Assembly: GCF_003208175.1 (NCBI RefSeq)
Contig: NZ_QKMR01000009.1
Location: 44,769-108,768, forward strand
Direction of reading: 5' to 3'
From: Ruminiclostridium sufflavum DSM 19573
GTDB lineage: Bacteria; Bacillota; Clostridia; Acetivibrionales; DSM-1351
DNA: 64,000 nucleotides
This document shows positions 8,776 to 17,318 of this stretch, one piece after another. The position numbers were made by a program, and so were the translations under genes. The notes below the pieces were generated by a model that did not search any database, was not told where the DNA came from, and saw nothing but the letters and a program-made list of their open reading frames with translations. Each line of letters opens with the position of its first letter. The stretch's first letter is position 1.

Positions 8776-9678
8776 ATGTCAAAGTATGATGTTTATTTGT
8801 ATGGAATGACCCTTGTGTCAACGATGAACTTATTGGCAGAGGAGTATCCGGAGGCTGACACCTACGGCGAAATCAAAGAAAGCTATCTGCTTCCCGGGGG
8901 AGAAACGGGCAGCTGTGCCGAGGTATTGTCAGCACTGGGATGTACGGTAAAAATAGATGGAAACTTTCAAGGTGCAAAGACAATGGAGGTGCTCTCAAAG
9001 TATTTAGTCGACAAGTACGGCATTGATATGTCCAGCGTATATATTGACCCCACCTTTGACGGGGTTCAGGATATGATTCTGATAGGAACAAATACGAGAA
9101 CCTGCTTCGGAAGATTTGTAGCCTTTTATGATGACGCGGTCAAAAGGTGGAAGGCTCCTGAGAAGGAGGATATTGCAGATGCAAAGGTTGTCGGGCTTGA
9201 TCCGTTTTTTATGGAGCAGACGGATCTGGTGGCACAATATTGTCATGAATTAGGCAAGAAGTACGTGACAATTGATTGCAAGCCGGAATCGTTGATAAAT
9301 AAGTATTGTGAGGTTAATGTAATATCAAATGAATTTATTAGAAATAATTATCCGGATATGAATGTGGAAGAGCTTTTCAAGATATACACCGATAATACGG
9401 AAGGTCTCATAATTTTTACATTCGGTGCAAGGGAGATAATGTTCGGAAGAAAAAATCAAGATATACATAGATTTAAGCCGTATAAGGTCAAGGTTCAGAG
9501 CACATTGGGTGCAGGAGATACCTTTAAAGCCGGAGCTGTCTACGGAGTGCTTAAGGAAATGCCGGATGAGGATATTGTCAAGTTTGCCGCGGCAACCGCA
9601 GGAGCTGTATGCAGCAGATTTCCCTTGGCCTTGAATCCTCCCGATCTGGAAATGATAGAAAAATTAATAAATTCTTGA
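8776..9678 (+). CDS. PfkB-family carbohydrate kinase
   Basis: This is a sugar or nucleoside kinase of the ribokinase/PfkB superfamily, expected in the cytoplasm. The 300-residue product carries the PfkB C-terminal signature STLGAGDTFKAGAVYG with the catalytic Asp near residue 248, and an N-terminal substrate region containing PGGETGSCAEVLSALG. ATG 8776 is preceded by GGGGAGG at good spacing, which rules out the upstream ATG at 8746. The neighbours do not reveal the substrate. A terminator follows at 9845-9885. Confidence 0.85.
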   Translation: MSKYDVYLYGMTLVSTMNLLAEEYPEADTYGEIKESYLLPGGETGSCAEVLSALGCTVKIDGNFQGAKTMEVLSKYLVDKYGIDMSSVYIDPTFDGVQDMILIGTNTRTCFGRFVAFYDDAVKRWKAPEKEDIADAKVVGLDPFFMEQTDLVAQYCHELGKKYVTIDCKPESLINKYCEVNVISNEFIRNNYPDMNVEELFKIYTDNTEGLIIFTFGAREIMFGRKNQDIHRFKPYKVKVQSTLGAGDTFKAGAVYGVLKEMPDEDIVKFAAATAGAVCSRFPLALNPPDLEMIEKLINS

Positions 9679-9751
9679 TTTGTGAACAAACTAAAAGTAA
9701 TAAATGCTTAAACAGGTTATGTTTTGTCAGAGAGGGAGGCTTCAACCCTTA

Positions 9752-9809
9752 CGCCCAAGAAAATTCGGTTTGCAGCTGGAGAGCTGGGAAAGGCGGATTT
9801 CCTTGGGCG
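9752..9809. repeat. Inverted-repeat block downstream of the PfkB gene
   Basis: CGCCCAAG (9752-9759) pairs with CTTGGGCG (9802-9809). The flank GCTTTTAAGCTGATTTC resembles the inside of the dispersed element at 22445-22553 (GCTTTTAAGCTGACTTC), so this may be a degenerate relative. No coding potential is seen across 9679-10085. Confidence 0.35.
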
Positions 9810-9844
9810 AAGCTGCTTTTAAGCTGATTTCCGGCACAGCTCGG

Positions 9845-9885
9845 GTTTAAGGCTTTTTGCTTGAACAGGCCGTTTTTTATTTTTT
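9845..9885 (+). terminator. Terminator after the PfkB kinase gene
   Basis: GTTTAAG (9845-9851) pairs with CTTGAAC (9860-9866), with one G-U pair, followed by a long T-tract (TTTTTTATTTTTT). Confidence 0.55.
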
Positions 9886-9941
9886 ATAATATTGATACTT
9901 TTCAAACGGGGAGAATTAATGTATAATGTAAATAAGAATAG

Positions 9942-9966
9942 TTTGCATTTGCATTTGCGTTTGATT
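9942..9966 (+). promoter_or_regulatory. TTTGCA tandem hexamers upstream of the zinc-type lipoprotein gene
   Basis: Four near-identical hexamers (TTTGCA, TTTGCA, TTTGCG, TTTGAT) lie just after a TATAAT at 9922-9927, where a metal-responsive repressor would bind. They do not match the Zur or Fur consensus known to me. Confidence 0.25.
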
Positions 9967-10085
9967 TAATAAAAATTATCAAGCAATGCCTGCAAGCGAG
10001 CTTGCCATATCAAATCAAAGGGGGGATGGAGTTCATGCCTGTAGTTTAACTGAATTATGTTAATAATATGGGGCATGGATGTGTT

Positions 10086-11012
10086 ATGAAAGTTAAGACT
10101 TTAAGAATAATATCAATTTTTATTTTATGCGTATTTGTACTAAGCGGCTGTACGAGCAATACTCCTGCTGATAATTCCTCGGCGGGCACAGGGGAAAAAA
10201 GCAGCACTACTATTGTTACTTCCTTTTATCCCTTGTACATTTTTACGAAGAATGTGGCTAAAGGTATTCAGGATGTTAAGGTTGTAAATATGACAGAGCC
10301 GCAAACCGGCTGCCTGCATGATTATCAGCTTATTCCGGCAGATATGAAGACCTTGGAGGGAGCTGATGCTTTTGTTATAAACGGTGCCGGCATGGAAGCA
10401 TTTATGGACAAGGTACTGGAGCAGCAGGAGGACTTGAAGGTGATTGAAGCCTCCAAGGGAATAAAGCTTCTCAAGGATGAGAACGGAGAAGAAAATGCAC
10501 ATGTGTGGGTAAGCATTTCGGGAGCAATACAGGAGGTTAAAAATATAGCCGAGGGTCTGGCGCAAGCAGATACAAAAAATGCCGGAGCATACAAGGAAAA
10601 CGCCGAGGCATATGTTAAGCTGCTTGAGGCTCAACGTGAAAAAATGCATAAGGAATTAGACACCTTCAAAAAGAAGGATATTGTTACTTTCCACGAGGCA
10701 TTTCCGTATTTTGCCGAGGAATTCGGCTTGAACATTGTTTCAGTTATTGAGCGCGAGCCGGGTACTGATCCAAGTGCAGGTGAAATCGCTGATTTGATAG
10801 AAACAATAAAGAAAACTGATTGCAAGGTGCTTTTTGCAGAACCCCAGTATTCACAAAAAGCAGCGGAATCGATTGCAAAGCAGACCGGTGCGAAGGTTTA
10901 CCTGCTGGACCCTGTGGTAACAGGTGAGAAGGATGCTCCTGAGGATAGCTACATAAAAGCTATGGATGAAAATCTCAAGGTTCTGACAGAGGCTTTCCGG
11001 CAGAATCAGTAG
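10086..11012 (+). CDS. znuA: Zinc/manganese-type ABC transporter substrate-binding lipoprotein (ZnuA/AdcA family)
   Basis: This extracellular lipid-anchored protein is expected to capture Zn2+ (or Mn2+) for an ABC importer. The 308-residue product has the lipobox LSGC (Cys about 22), then a cluster A-I fold. Likely metal ligands are the His residues in GCLHDYQL, AHVWVS and TFHEAFPYFAEEFG, plus an acidic residue near LLDPV. The His-rich loop common in ZnuA is absent; the matching place reads DENGEENAHVW. ATG 10086 gives a clean signal peptide; an ATG at 10068 would add six residues. No permease or ATPase gene is adjacent, so the importer must be encoded elsewhere. Confidence 0.88.
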   Translation: MKVKTLRIISIFILCVFVLSGCTSNTPADNSSAGTGEKSSTTIVTSFYPLYIFTKNVAKGIQDVKVVNMTEPQTGCLHDYQLIPADMKTLEGADAFVINGAGMEAFMDKVLEQQEDLKVIEASKGIKLLKDENGEENAHVWVSISGAIQEVKNIAEGLAQADTKNAGAYKENAEAYVKLLEAQREKMHKELDTFKKKDIVTFHEAFPYFAEEFGLNIVSVIEREPGTDPSAGEIADLIETIKKTDCKVLFAEPQYSQKAAESIAKQTGAKVYLLDPVVTGEKDAPEDSYIKAMDENLKVLTEAFRQNQ

Positions 11013-11073
11013 GGGAAAAGCGACGGCTTTTCTGCAGGGTTTCCGGTAAAAAATAGTGAAATTATCAGTGGAG

Positions 11074-11107
11074 AACCTCTGCCTGACAGAGGTACCCTGC
11101 TTTTTTC
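11074..11107 (+). terminator. Terminator after the zinc-type lipoprotein gene
   Basis: ACCTCTG and CAGAGGT form a 7-bp stem around CCTGA, followed after ACCCTGC by TTTTTT. Confidence 0.6.
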
Positions 11108-11137
11108 ACTATACTTGCCTGATAAAATTCTTTTCAT

Positions 11138-11836
11138 CTAATAAGAGTTTAAAATTATATTCTGATTAGAATTGAATACCTTATTGCAATATTCTTCTCC
11201 CGCCCAGCTCTTAACATTTTCTAAGGCCTTGGGATACCAGTTTTTATAATCCTCAGGTCTATGAGCATCCGAAGCGATAAAGTCAACAAGGTTTTGAGAT
11301 ATGAGTCTCTTTGTGAACCTTTTTACATTCAAGCCATAGACTCCGGCAATACTGGCGGCATCCAGCTGTACAAGACAGTGGGGGACGATCAGATTTATAA
11401 ATTTGTCCATATCTTTTGAAAAGTATTTGTTTCTTTCCGGATGTGCGATAATAGGGACTAAGCCCTCTGAATGCAATTTTTGCATTGTGTTGTTAATGTC
11501 AACAGGCATTATATCAAAGGGAAGCTCGAAAAGTAAATATTTTGATTTGTTAAGGGTATACTTTCTTTTTTGTGAAATAATATCATAAAATGAAGTGCAC
11601 AAAAATACCTCATAGCCTAAGAGAAGATCTACTCCAAGGCTTCTGGAGCTTTGCTTCAGCTTATAAAAATTGTCCGGCACGCTATCGGAGCGGTAGATGC
11701 TTTTATTGTAATGAGGAGTTGTAATAATTGATGTTATACCGAGTTTAATAGCTTCCGATATCATTTCCATTGAATTTTCAATTGTTGAGGGGCCATCATC
11801 CACATTGGGAATGAGGTGACAGTGAATATCAATCAT
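11138..11836 (-). CDS. PHP-type protein-tyrosine phosphatase (YwqE/CpsB family)
   Basis: This is a manganese-dependent phosphatase that removes phosphate from the cognate BY-kinase and so tunes polysaccharide synthesis. The 232-residue product starts MIDIHCHLIPNVDDGP, the hallmark of the PHP phosphatase family. It also has TTPHYNKS, AHPERNKYF and SDAHRPEDY, which supply the remaining metal-binding His and Asp residues. The chosen ATG at 11836 overlaps the kinase stop by 8 bp and matches the family N-terminus; a longer frame into the kinase gene is not needed. It is the last gene of a three-gene minus-strand control block. Confidence 0.9.
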   Translation of the reverse strand: MIDIHCHLIPNVDDGPSTIENSMEMISEAIKLGITSIITTPHYNKSIYRSDSVPDNFYKLKQSSRSLGVDLLLGYEVFLCTSFYDIISQKRKYTLNKSKYLLFELPFDIMPVDINNTMQKLHSEGLVPIIAHPERNKYFSKDMDKFINLIVPHCLVQLDAASIAGVYGLNVKRFTKRLISQNLVDFIASDAHRPEDYKNWYPKALENVKSWAGEEYCNKVFNSNQNIILNSY

Positions 11837-12563
11837 GTTTATGTCTTTTTCCCTTCCATATAAGCCACTTATTTGAACTGTTCTTAGGACTTTGATAATA
11901 ATAATTGCCATTATAGTTTTTATAATCGGCGGCACTGATTTTGTTCAGAACTACGCCAAGTATATTTGCATTTGCCTTTTGGAGCTGGTTTTTCATCATT
12001 ACAGCGGTTTTCCACTTGACAGCCTTTGCCTCGGCTACAATTATTGTTCCGCCGGTTTGAGTTGCGATAATCGCACCATCAATAAAGTTACTCATCGGAG
12101 GAGTATCTATTATCACAATGTCATATAACTTTTCAATCTCAAAAAGAAAGTCTCCGAATTTATCTGAAGCTATTAAATCTCCGGGATTATTAGGCTTCAT
12201 ACCGCAGGTAATGAAATTGAAGCCTTCAATGTCTGTGGCATTGATTATTTCTTCAAGAGATACATGACCGACAAGATAATTTGCAAGGCCCTTTAAATTG
12301 CTGACCAGATATTTGAACGATGCGGGCTTCCGCAGGTCGGCATCAACGTATAAGACCCTGATACCAGCTTTGGCCATACAAATGCTGAGATTTATTGCTA
12401 CTGTTGATTTGCCTTCATTTGGTATGCAGCTTGTTACTGCGAGTGTTTTAATTTTTTTATTAAGCTCGCAGAATTGAATATTTGCTCTTAAGGCCTTATA
12501 TGCTTCTTCAACTATTTCATTCAGCTCATATTTTACGTTAATGACTTTAGATATTTCGGTCAA
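11829..12563 (-). CDS. Bacterial tyrosine kinase (CpsD/CapB/YwqD family)
   Basis: This cytoplasmic BY-kinase controls exopolysaccharide polymerisation and export together with the membrane adaptor encoded upstream. The 244-residue product has Walker A (PNEGKSTVAINLS), Walker A' (VLYVDADLRKP) and Walker B (DIVIIDTPP). Its tyrosine-rich tail (DYKNYNGNYYYQ) is where autophosphorylation occurs in this family. The order adaptor, kinase, phosphatase is the classic Gram-positive arrangement. It lies 14 bp after the adaptor gene, with GGAGGTGC upstream as SD. Confidence 0.92.
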   Translation of the reverse strand: MTEISKVINVKYELNEIVEEAYKALRANIQFCELNKKIKTLAVTSCIPNEGKSTVAINLSICMAKAGIRVLYVDADLRKPASFKYLVSNLKGLANYLVGHVSLEEIINATDIEGFNFITCGMKPNNPGDLIASDKFGDFLFEIEKLYDIVIIDTPPMSNFIDGAIIATQTGGTIIVAEAKAVKWKTAVMMKNQLQKANANILGVVLNKISAADYKNYNGNYYYQSPKNSSNKWLIWKGKRHKHD

Positions 12564-12577
12564 CTGGAAAGCACCTC

Positions 12578-13243
12578 CTACTTAATCTTAAATGAAGGTA
12601 TAGTCCCAAGGACATTAAGTCCAAGATATGTTTCTATATCTTCGGATGTCTGAATAGTCTCGTTTGTTATTTCTAAGAAATATATGATACATATGGTCGC
12701 AGAAAGGCTTAATATAAAAGCTATTGTGATATACAGCAATGGCTTCGGATATACGGGACTGTCATTTCTTTCGGCTGTATCCACGACACTTATGTTATTT
12801 ACGTTAATAAGCTCCAGAGATTTATTTATGAACACTTCACATATTTTATCAGTAAGATTTTTGGCTCTTTCAGGGTCTTTATCCTTTACGGTTACCAATA
12901 AAACCTTTGTATCATTTTTTGAGGTCACAGTAATATTATCTGATAATTCAGCAGGAGTAATATCTGTTATATGCAGCTCTTCAATAGCTGCTTTTGTTAT
13001 AAGCCTGCTTTTTATAAGCTCCCTGTAGTCCTTGACCAAGTGTTCATTTGCCAATATTTCCTCATAGGATAAAACAGAGGCGGAGGATTTCTGGCTGACT
13101 ATATAAAGAGTGGAAGAGGATTGATATAAAGGAGTTAAATAATATAGACTTGCAACAGCGGCTGCAAATGCTGCCAATACCGGTATAACAACAATAAATA
13201 CGAGTCTTTTGCGGATTATATAGAAAAATTGATTCAGTTCCAA
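12578..13243 (-). CDS. Wzz-type chain-length determinant / BY-kinase adaptor (CpsC/YwqC family)
   Basis: This membrane protein sets polysaccharide chain length and activates the BY-kinase. The 221-residue product has the Wzz layout: a membrane segment at about 16-36, an extracytoplasmic domain rich in short helices, and a second membrane segment near 173-193. A short cytoplasmic tail ends TYLGLNVLGTIPSFKIK. The proline-flanked motif before the second segment (DSPVYPKPLLY) is typical. The start is TTG at 13243 with SD GGAAGGTG six bases upstream. Confidence 0.9.
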   Translation of the reverse strand: MELNQFFYIIRKRLVFIVVIPVLAAFAAAVASLYYLTPLYQSSSTLYIVSQKSSASVLSYEEILANEHLVKDYRELIKSRLITKAAIEELHITDITPAELSDNITVTSKNDTKVLLVTVKDKDPERAKNLTDKICEVFINKSLELINVNNISVVDTAERNDSPVYPKPLLYITIAFILSLSATICIIYFLEITNETIQTSEDIETYLGLNVLGTIPSFKIK

Positions 13244-13308
13244 AGCTTAACACCTTCCTCTTAGCGATATTCATTCATCATTGTATTCATATATTGTTAA
13301 AAAGGTTA

Positions 13309-13377
13309 CATTTTTTTAATAAATAAAAAAGTAGTCAGAGCCGCAATAGAAGCAGTCGGGGATTATGGCTCTGACTA
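13309..13377 (-). terminator. Rho-independent terminator on the minus strand
   Basis: TAGTCAGAGCC (13332-13342) and GGCTCTGACTA (13367-13377) are a perfect 11-bp inverted repeat. On the minus strand it is followed by CTTTTTTATTTATT. It probably ends the small membrane-protein gene at 13495-13827. Confidence 0.65.
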
Positions 13378-13474
13378 AAGTCAACTACTATGTTCCTGAT
13401 ATAAATATCCTAGCAAGGCTCAAACCGTAATTGACTTTAGTCAATTACGGCTTTTTAGCCGGCAAAAATTGATT
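13377..13474. repeat. Two back-to-back copies of the AAAGTCAATTAC dispersed element (copy C)
   Basis: The reverse complement of 13377-13438 begins AAAGTCAATTACGGTT and ends GTTGACTTT, aligning well with the copies at 22445 and 63060. A second, short copy runs from 13439 (AGTCAATTACGG) to about 13474 (AAAATTGATT). Their junction makes a perfect 26-bp palindrome at 13425-13450, with arms CCGTAATTGACT and AGTCAATTACGG. Confidence 0.55.
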
Positions 13475-13494
13475 CGCTGTATTGCTTAGAAATT

Positions 13495-13827
13495 TTATTC
13501 GCAGGTTTCAGAACGGCGGGATTTGCTTCTTGATAATACTCTGGCTGCGATACCGAAAACTGAGGCAAGGATAATGCCGGCCAGTATGCTAAGAAAAGCG
13601 TATTTTGATGTAAAAACTGCAAGATTAAAGTTGGCTGCAAGCTTGGCAAGACTGGTTACATTTTTTAGTAAGTACATCCCGATTGTGTCGGCAATAAAAA
13701 CAAGCAAAGAGAAGGCCATACCTATGCTTATTGCATTTCCTTGCTTGCGGCGGGATATAAGGCTGAATACCCGTTCGGCTATGAAGCCAGAGCCTAATAC
13801 TATTAAAAGAAAAATAGCTACAAACAT
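13495..13827 (-). CDS. Small integral membrane protein of unknown function
   Basis: The 110-residue product has three to four hydrophobic segments and a basic, hydrophilic C-terminus (SRSKSRRSETCE). I do not recognise the family. The start is supported by GGGAG seven bases before the ATG at 13827, and a minus-strand terminator lies downstream. The overlapping plus-strand frame lacks an SD and is taken as its shadow. It sits alone between the kinase block and the divergent sugar operon, so a link to EPS export is only positional. Confidence 0.6.
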   Translation of the reverse strand: MFVAIFLLIVLGSGFIAERVFSLISRRKQGNAISIGMAFSLLVFIADTIGMYLLKNVTSLAKLAANFNLAVFTSKYAFLSILAGIILASVFGIAARVLSRSKSRRSETCE

Positions 13828-13937
13828 TTTTATTCTCCCTTACACTTTTAGTTTTATAGAATGGTTTTCCGTTAGTATTATATTCCTAAATATAAATTTT
13901 GTTACAATAAGCTCCGGCAAAGAGATGAAAATTAGTT

Positions 13938-13967
13938 TTAACATTTTCCCCTCTTATTTCATAATAT
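13938..13967 (+). promoter_or_regulatory. Possible sigma-A promoter for the EPS sugar operon
   Basis: TTAACA (13938-13943) and TAATAT (13962-13967) are separated by 18 bp, 65 bp before the first start codon. Confidence 0.4.
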
Positions 13968-14032
13968 GATTTGTGCTTTTTGTAAAATGAAGGCAATTGA
14001 ACGATAAACATGAAGAGTTGGGGGTAATTAGG

Positions 14033-15874
14033 GTGAAAACTACTAACAAAAACATTGTGTATTTATTGCTGGATGCACTAATTGTCAATCTGGCATTAGG
14101 CATAAGCATGATTGTAAAATTTGATGCGGCTATACCTTTTGCTTATCTGGAAAAGCTGCCGTTTACTATTATTTTAACGACAGCAGTCAGCATAGGCATA
14201 TATTTTGCATTCGGGCTGTATTCCATGCTGTGGGTGTATGCAAGTATAGAAGAGCTTATCAAGATAACTCTTGCGACTGCGGCGGGTATCCTTATGCAAA
14301 TAATAATTGCCGCTTATTTCAGTATGGCCATGCCTATTTCAGTATATGCCGTCAGCTGGATGCTTACGCTGATTCTGGTTGGAGGAATAAGAGTGAGCAG
14401 CCGCGTTATTAAAAGGATTTCCGTATCAAACAGTAAGTATCCGTCAAAAAAACGGGTAATGATCGTGGGTGCAGGAGAAGCTGCTTCTATTATCATAAAA
14501 GAAATAAAAAATAATAAACGAAGTATTTACGAGCCTGTGATTGCCATTGATGACGATCCGTCAAAGCATAAATCACATATAAACGGAGTTCCTATAGCAG
14601 GCGGGAAAGAAAGAATAGTAAGGGCAGCGGCTGAAATGGCTGTTGATGAAATCATAATAGCCATGCCCTCCATCGGTAAAAAGAAATCTGCGGATTTTAT
14701 AAATATCTGCAAAAAGACGGGATGTAAGCTGAAGGTATTGCCAAGTGTATACGGTCTGGTAAACGGGGAGGTAAGTATAAAGAAAATAAGGGATGTCACC
14801 TTTGAGGATTTGCTTCCGAGAGATGAAATAGATTTATCTATAGATGAAATTGCAGATTACCTTAAGGACAAGACCATACTTGTTACGGGAGGAGGAGGCT
14901 CCATAGGCTCGGAGCTGTGCAGGCAGATAGCGGAATATAAACCAGGAAGACTTCTGATATTTGATATATATGAAAATAATGCATATGATCTCCAGAATGA
15001 ACTGCTGCAAAGATATAAAGACAGCCTTGATATTAAGGTTGTCATTGGTTCGATAAGGGACAGGGGCCGGCTGTCTTATATTTTTTCAGAATACAAGCCT
15101 CAGATTGTTTTTCATGCAGCTGCGCACAAGCATGTGCCGCTTATGGAGGAAAGTCCTCAGGAGGCTGTAAAAAACAATATATTCGGGACACTCAATTTAG
15201 CTGAATGTGCCAACCTGTATGGGGTGCTGAAATTTGTGCAGATATCCACTGACAAGGCAGTAAACCCTACAAGCGTTATGGGAGCCACAAAAAGGGCGGC
15301 TGAATTGATAATCCAGTATATGAACAGTGTAAGCAAAACTCAGTACTGCGCCGTAAGGTTTGGAAATGTCCTTGGCAGCAATGGCAGTGTAATTCCGCTT
15401 TTCAAGAAGCAAATCGAGTATGGAGGCCCTGTATCAATAACTCATCCTGATGTTACCAGATATTTTATGACTATACCCGAGGCTGCCAGTCTTGTAATTC
15501 AATCCGGTGCCATGATGAAGGAGGGCGGAGAAATCTTTGTCCTCGATATGGGGGAACAGGTCAAAATAATAGATCTTGCAAAGACATTGATTACTTTATC
15601 GGGACTTAAGCCGGATATTGATATAGAAATAGAATATACAGGCTTGAGGCCGGGTGAAAAGCTCTATGAGGAGCTGCTGATATCAAAGGACGGGGTTGAT
15701 ATAACAAAAAATAATAAGATATTTATTGAAAAGGCAAGAGAAACTGATCTGGAAAGCTATATAAAAGTAATAAAAGCATACAGGTTTAACGGTCTTGAGG
15801 ATTATAACGAGGTAATTGAATTTATTAAAAGGCTTATGCCTTCTTTTCAGGTAACAAAGTCCCTGCAAGCTTAG
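14033..15874 (+). CDS. Membrane-bound UDP-sugar 4,6-dehydratase (CapD/PglF/FlaA1 family)
   Basis: The enzyme is expected to convert UDP-N-acetylglucosamine to the UDP-4-keto-6-deoxy sugar. The 613-residue product has about four N-terminal membrane segments (to about residue 125), a CoA-binding-like Rossmann domain (about 138-260) and a C-terminal SDR domain. The SDR domain has the NAD motif GGGGSIGS and the triad Thr406, Met416 and Lys420 (ISTDKAVNPTSVMGATKR). Met in place of the usual Tyr is the mark of PglF/WbpM-type enzymes. GTG 14033 has GGGGG eight bases upstream; a TTG at 13997 is an alternative. It is the first gene of the operon, and the aminotransferase that follows would use its product. 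Confidence 0.9.
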   Translation: MKTTNKNIVYLLLDALIVNLALGISMIVKFDAAIPFAYLEKLPFTIILTTAVSIGIYFAFGLYSMLWVYASIEELIKITLATAAGILMQIIIAAYFSMAMPISVYAVSWMLTLILVGGIRVSSRVIKRISVSNSKYPSKKRVMIVGAGEAASIIIKEIKNNKRSIYEPVIAIDDDPSKHKSHINGVPIAGGKERIVRAAAEMAVDEIIIAMPSIGKKKSADFINICKKTGCKLKVLPSVYGLVNGEVSIKKIRDVTFEDLLPRDEIDLSIDEIADYLKDKTILVTGGGGSIGSELCRQIAEYKPGRLLIFDIYENNAYDLQNELLQRYKDSLDIKVVIGSIRDRGRLSYIFSEYKPQIVFHAAAHKHVPLMEESPQEAVKNNIFGTLNLAECANLYGVLKFVQISTDKAVNPTSVMGATKRAAELIIQYMNSVSKTQYCAVRFGNVLGSNGSVIPLFKKQIEYGGPVSITHPDVTRYFMTIPEAASLVIQSGAMMKEGGEIFVLDMGEQVKIIDLAKTLITLSGLKPDIDIEIEYTGLRPGEKLYEELLISKDGVDITKNNKIFIEKARETDLESYIKVIKAYRFNGLEDYNEVIEFIKRLMPSFQVTKSLQA

Positions 15875-15883
15875 CTTGTAGGG
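15861..15883 (+). other. Hairpin spanning the dehydratase stop codon
   Basis: CCCTGCAAGC and GCTTGTAGGG pair (one G-U) around TTA, at the end of the dehydratase gene. No T-tract follows, so it may protect the message or pause RNA polymerase rather than terminate. Confidence 0.35.
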
Positions 15884-16006
15884 AGCAGTAATTGAATTCA
15901 GGCAATTGGTAACAAATTGTATGCGGGTTTCATATGATAATTTTATGCTTAATGATTATTTACACGGAATTAATAAAATGAGACGGTGAAAGGAAGGATT
16001 GTAAGC

Positions 16007-17308
16007 TTGAAAGAATCAATATGCAATCATAAACAGGAAGAGAGCCTCCTAAAGGAGGAGGCTCTAAATGAGCCGATTAAGGAGCCCTTATGCCGAAAAA
16101 ACGGTGCAGAGAATATGGCAGTAAGGTTTTCTCCGCCCGACATTTCAGAGGCTGAAATCAACGAGGTAGTTGACACATTAAATTCAGGCTGGATTACAAC
16201 CGGACCTAAAACAAAGCTGTTTGAAAGCGGAATTGCCGGATACGCAGGTACTTCAAAGGCTGTTTGCCTGAATTCAGCCACAGCAGCTATGGAGATGACT
16301 CTCAGGCTGCTTGGAGTAGGGGAGGGGAGCGAAGTAATCACCTCGGCGTATACATTTTCTGCTTCTGCGAGTGTAATTGACCACGTGGGAGCTGATATTG
16401 CACTTGTAGACACCGCAAGGGCTTCTTTTCAAATGGATTATGATAAATTGGAAAAAGCTATCACGGAAAAAACAAAGGTGATTATACCTGTGGATATAGC
16501 AGGTGTGATGTGTGATTATGACAGGATATTTGACATAGTTAACAGAAAAAGGAGCTTGTTCTGCCCATCCAATGAAATTCAGAAGGCATTCGGAAGAATT
16601 ATTGTTTTAGCTGATGCGGCTCATTCCTTCGGTGCCCGGTACAAGGGAAAAAACAGCGGAGAGGCCGCGGATTTTACATGCTTCTCCTTTCATGCGGTAA
16701 AAAATCTGACAACTGCGGAAGGCGGAGCAGTAACATGGAAGGATAATGAGGCGCTTGATAATGAGGAGCTTTACAAGGAATTTATGCTTCTCTCTCTCCA
16801 TGGACAATCAAAGGATGCCCTTGCCAAAACGAAACCGGGCTCATGGGAATATGACATAATTTATCCTGCATACAAGGCAAATATGACAGATATATCAGCA
16901 GCCATAGGGCTTGCACAATTAAAAAGATATCCCGGCATTCTGGAAAGAAGAAAAGAAATAATCAATATGTATGACAACGGCTTGAAAAACAGTATTGCTG
17001 AAAGCCTGAGGCATTATGGAGAGGATTTTTCCTCAAGCGGACATTTGTACCTTGTAAGACTTATTGGCAGGGATGAAGATTTCAGAAACAGTGCCATAGA
17101 CAAAATGGCACAGAGAGGTATCTCTGTTAATGTTCATTATAAGCCGCTGCCAATGCATACCGCATACAAAAATCTTGGCTTTGACATACAGGATTATCCG
17201 AATTCCTTTGATATGTACAAAAATGAGATTACTTTGCCGCTACATACACTGCTTACCGACACTCAGGTAAAATACGTCATTGATACATTCAGAGAAATAA
17301 TTGGCTGA
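16007..17308 (+). CDS. DegT/DnrJ/EryC1/StrS-family sugar aminotransferase
   Basis: This PLP-dependent enzyme most likely aminates the 4-keto group made by the preceding dehydratase (PglE-like step). The conserved core begins MAVRFSPPDISEAEINEVV and includes GWITTGPKTKLFE, LNSATAAMEM, the cofactor region VLADAAHSFGA and the PLP-lysine region FSFHAVKNLTTAEGG. TTG 16007 has a strong SD (AGGAAGG) and gives 433 residues, with an unusual N-terminal extension of about 35 residues. A start at ATG 16114 would match the family but has a poor SD. The extension contains a perfect hairpin (16041-16065), so it may be untranslated leader instead. Confidence 0.88.
   Translation: MKESICNHKQEESLLKEEALNEPIKEPLCRKNGAENMAVRFSPPDISEAEINEVVDTLNSGWITTGPKTKLFESGIAGYAGTSKAVCLNSATAAMEMTLRLLGVGEGSEVITSAYTFSASASVIDHVGADIALVDTARASFQMDYDKLEKAITEKTKVIIPVDIAGVMCDYDRIFDIVNRKRSLFCPSNEIQKAFGRIIVLADAAHSFGARYKGKNSGEAADFTCFSFHAVKNLTTAEGGAVTWKDNEALDNEELYKEFMLLSLHGQSKDALAKTKPGSWEYDIIYPAYKANMTDISAAIGLAQLKRYPGILERRKEIINMYDNGLKNSIAESLRHYGEDFSSSGHLYLVRLIGRDEDFRNSAIDKMAQRGISVNVHYKPLPMHTAYKNLGFDIQDYPNSFDMYKNEITLPLHTLLTDTQVKYVIDTFREIIG
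16041..16065 (+). other. Perfect 10-bp hairpin within the start region of the aminotransferase gene
   Basis: AGAGCCTCCT (16041-16050) and AGGAGGCTCT (16056-16065) pair around AAAGG. One arm contains an SD-like AGGAGG and the other its complement. It lies between the two candidate starts of the aminotransferase. Confidence 0.5.
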
Positions 17309-17318
17309 GGACAGAGAT

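Noticed and set aside
13523-13969. A 148-codon plus-strand frame opposite the small membrane protein
   Set aside because: The minus-strand frame has a good SD, membrane segments and a terminator; the plus frame has none of these.
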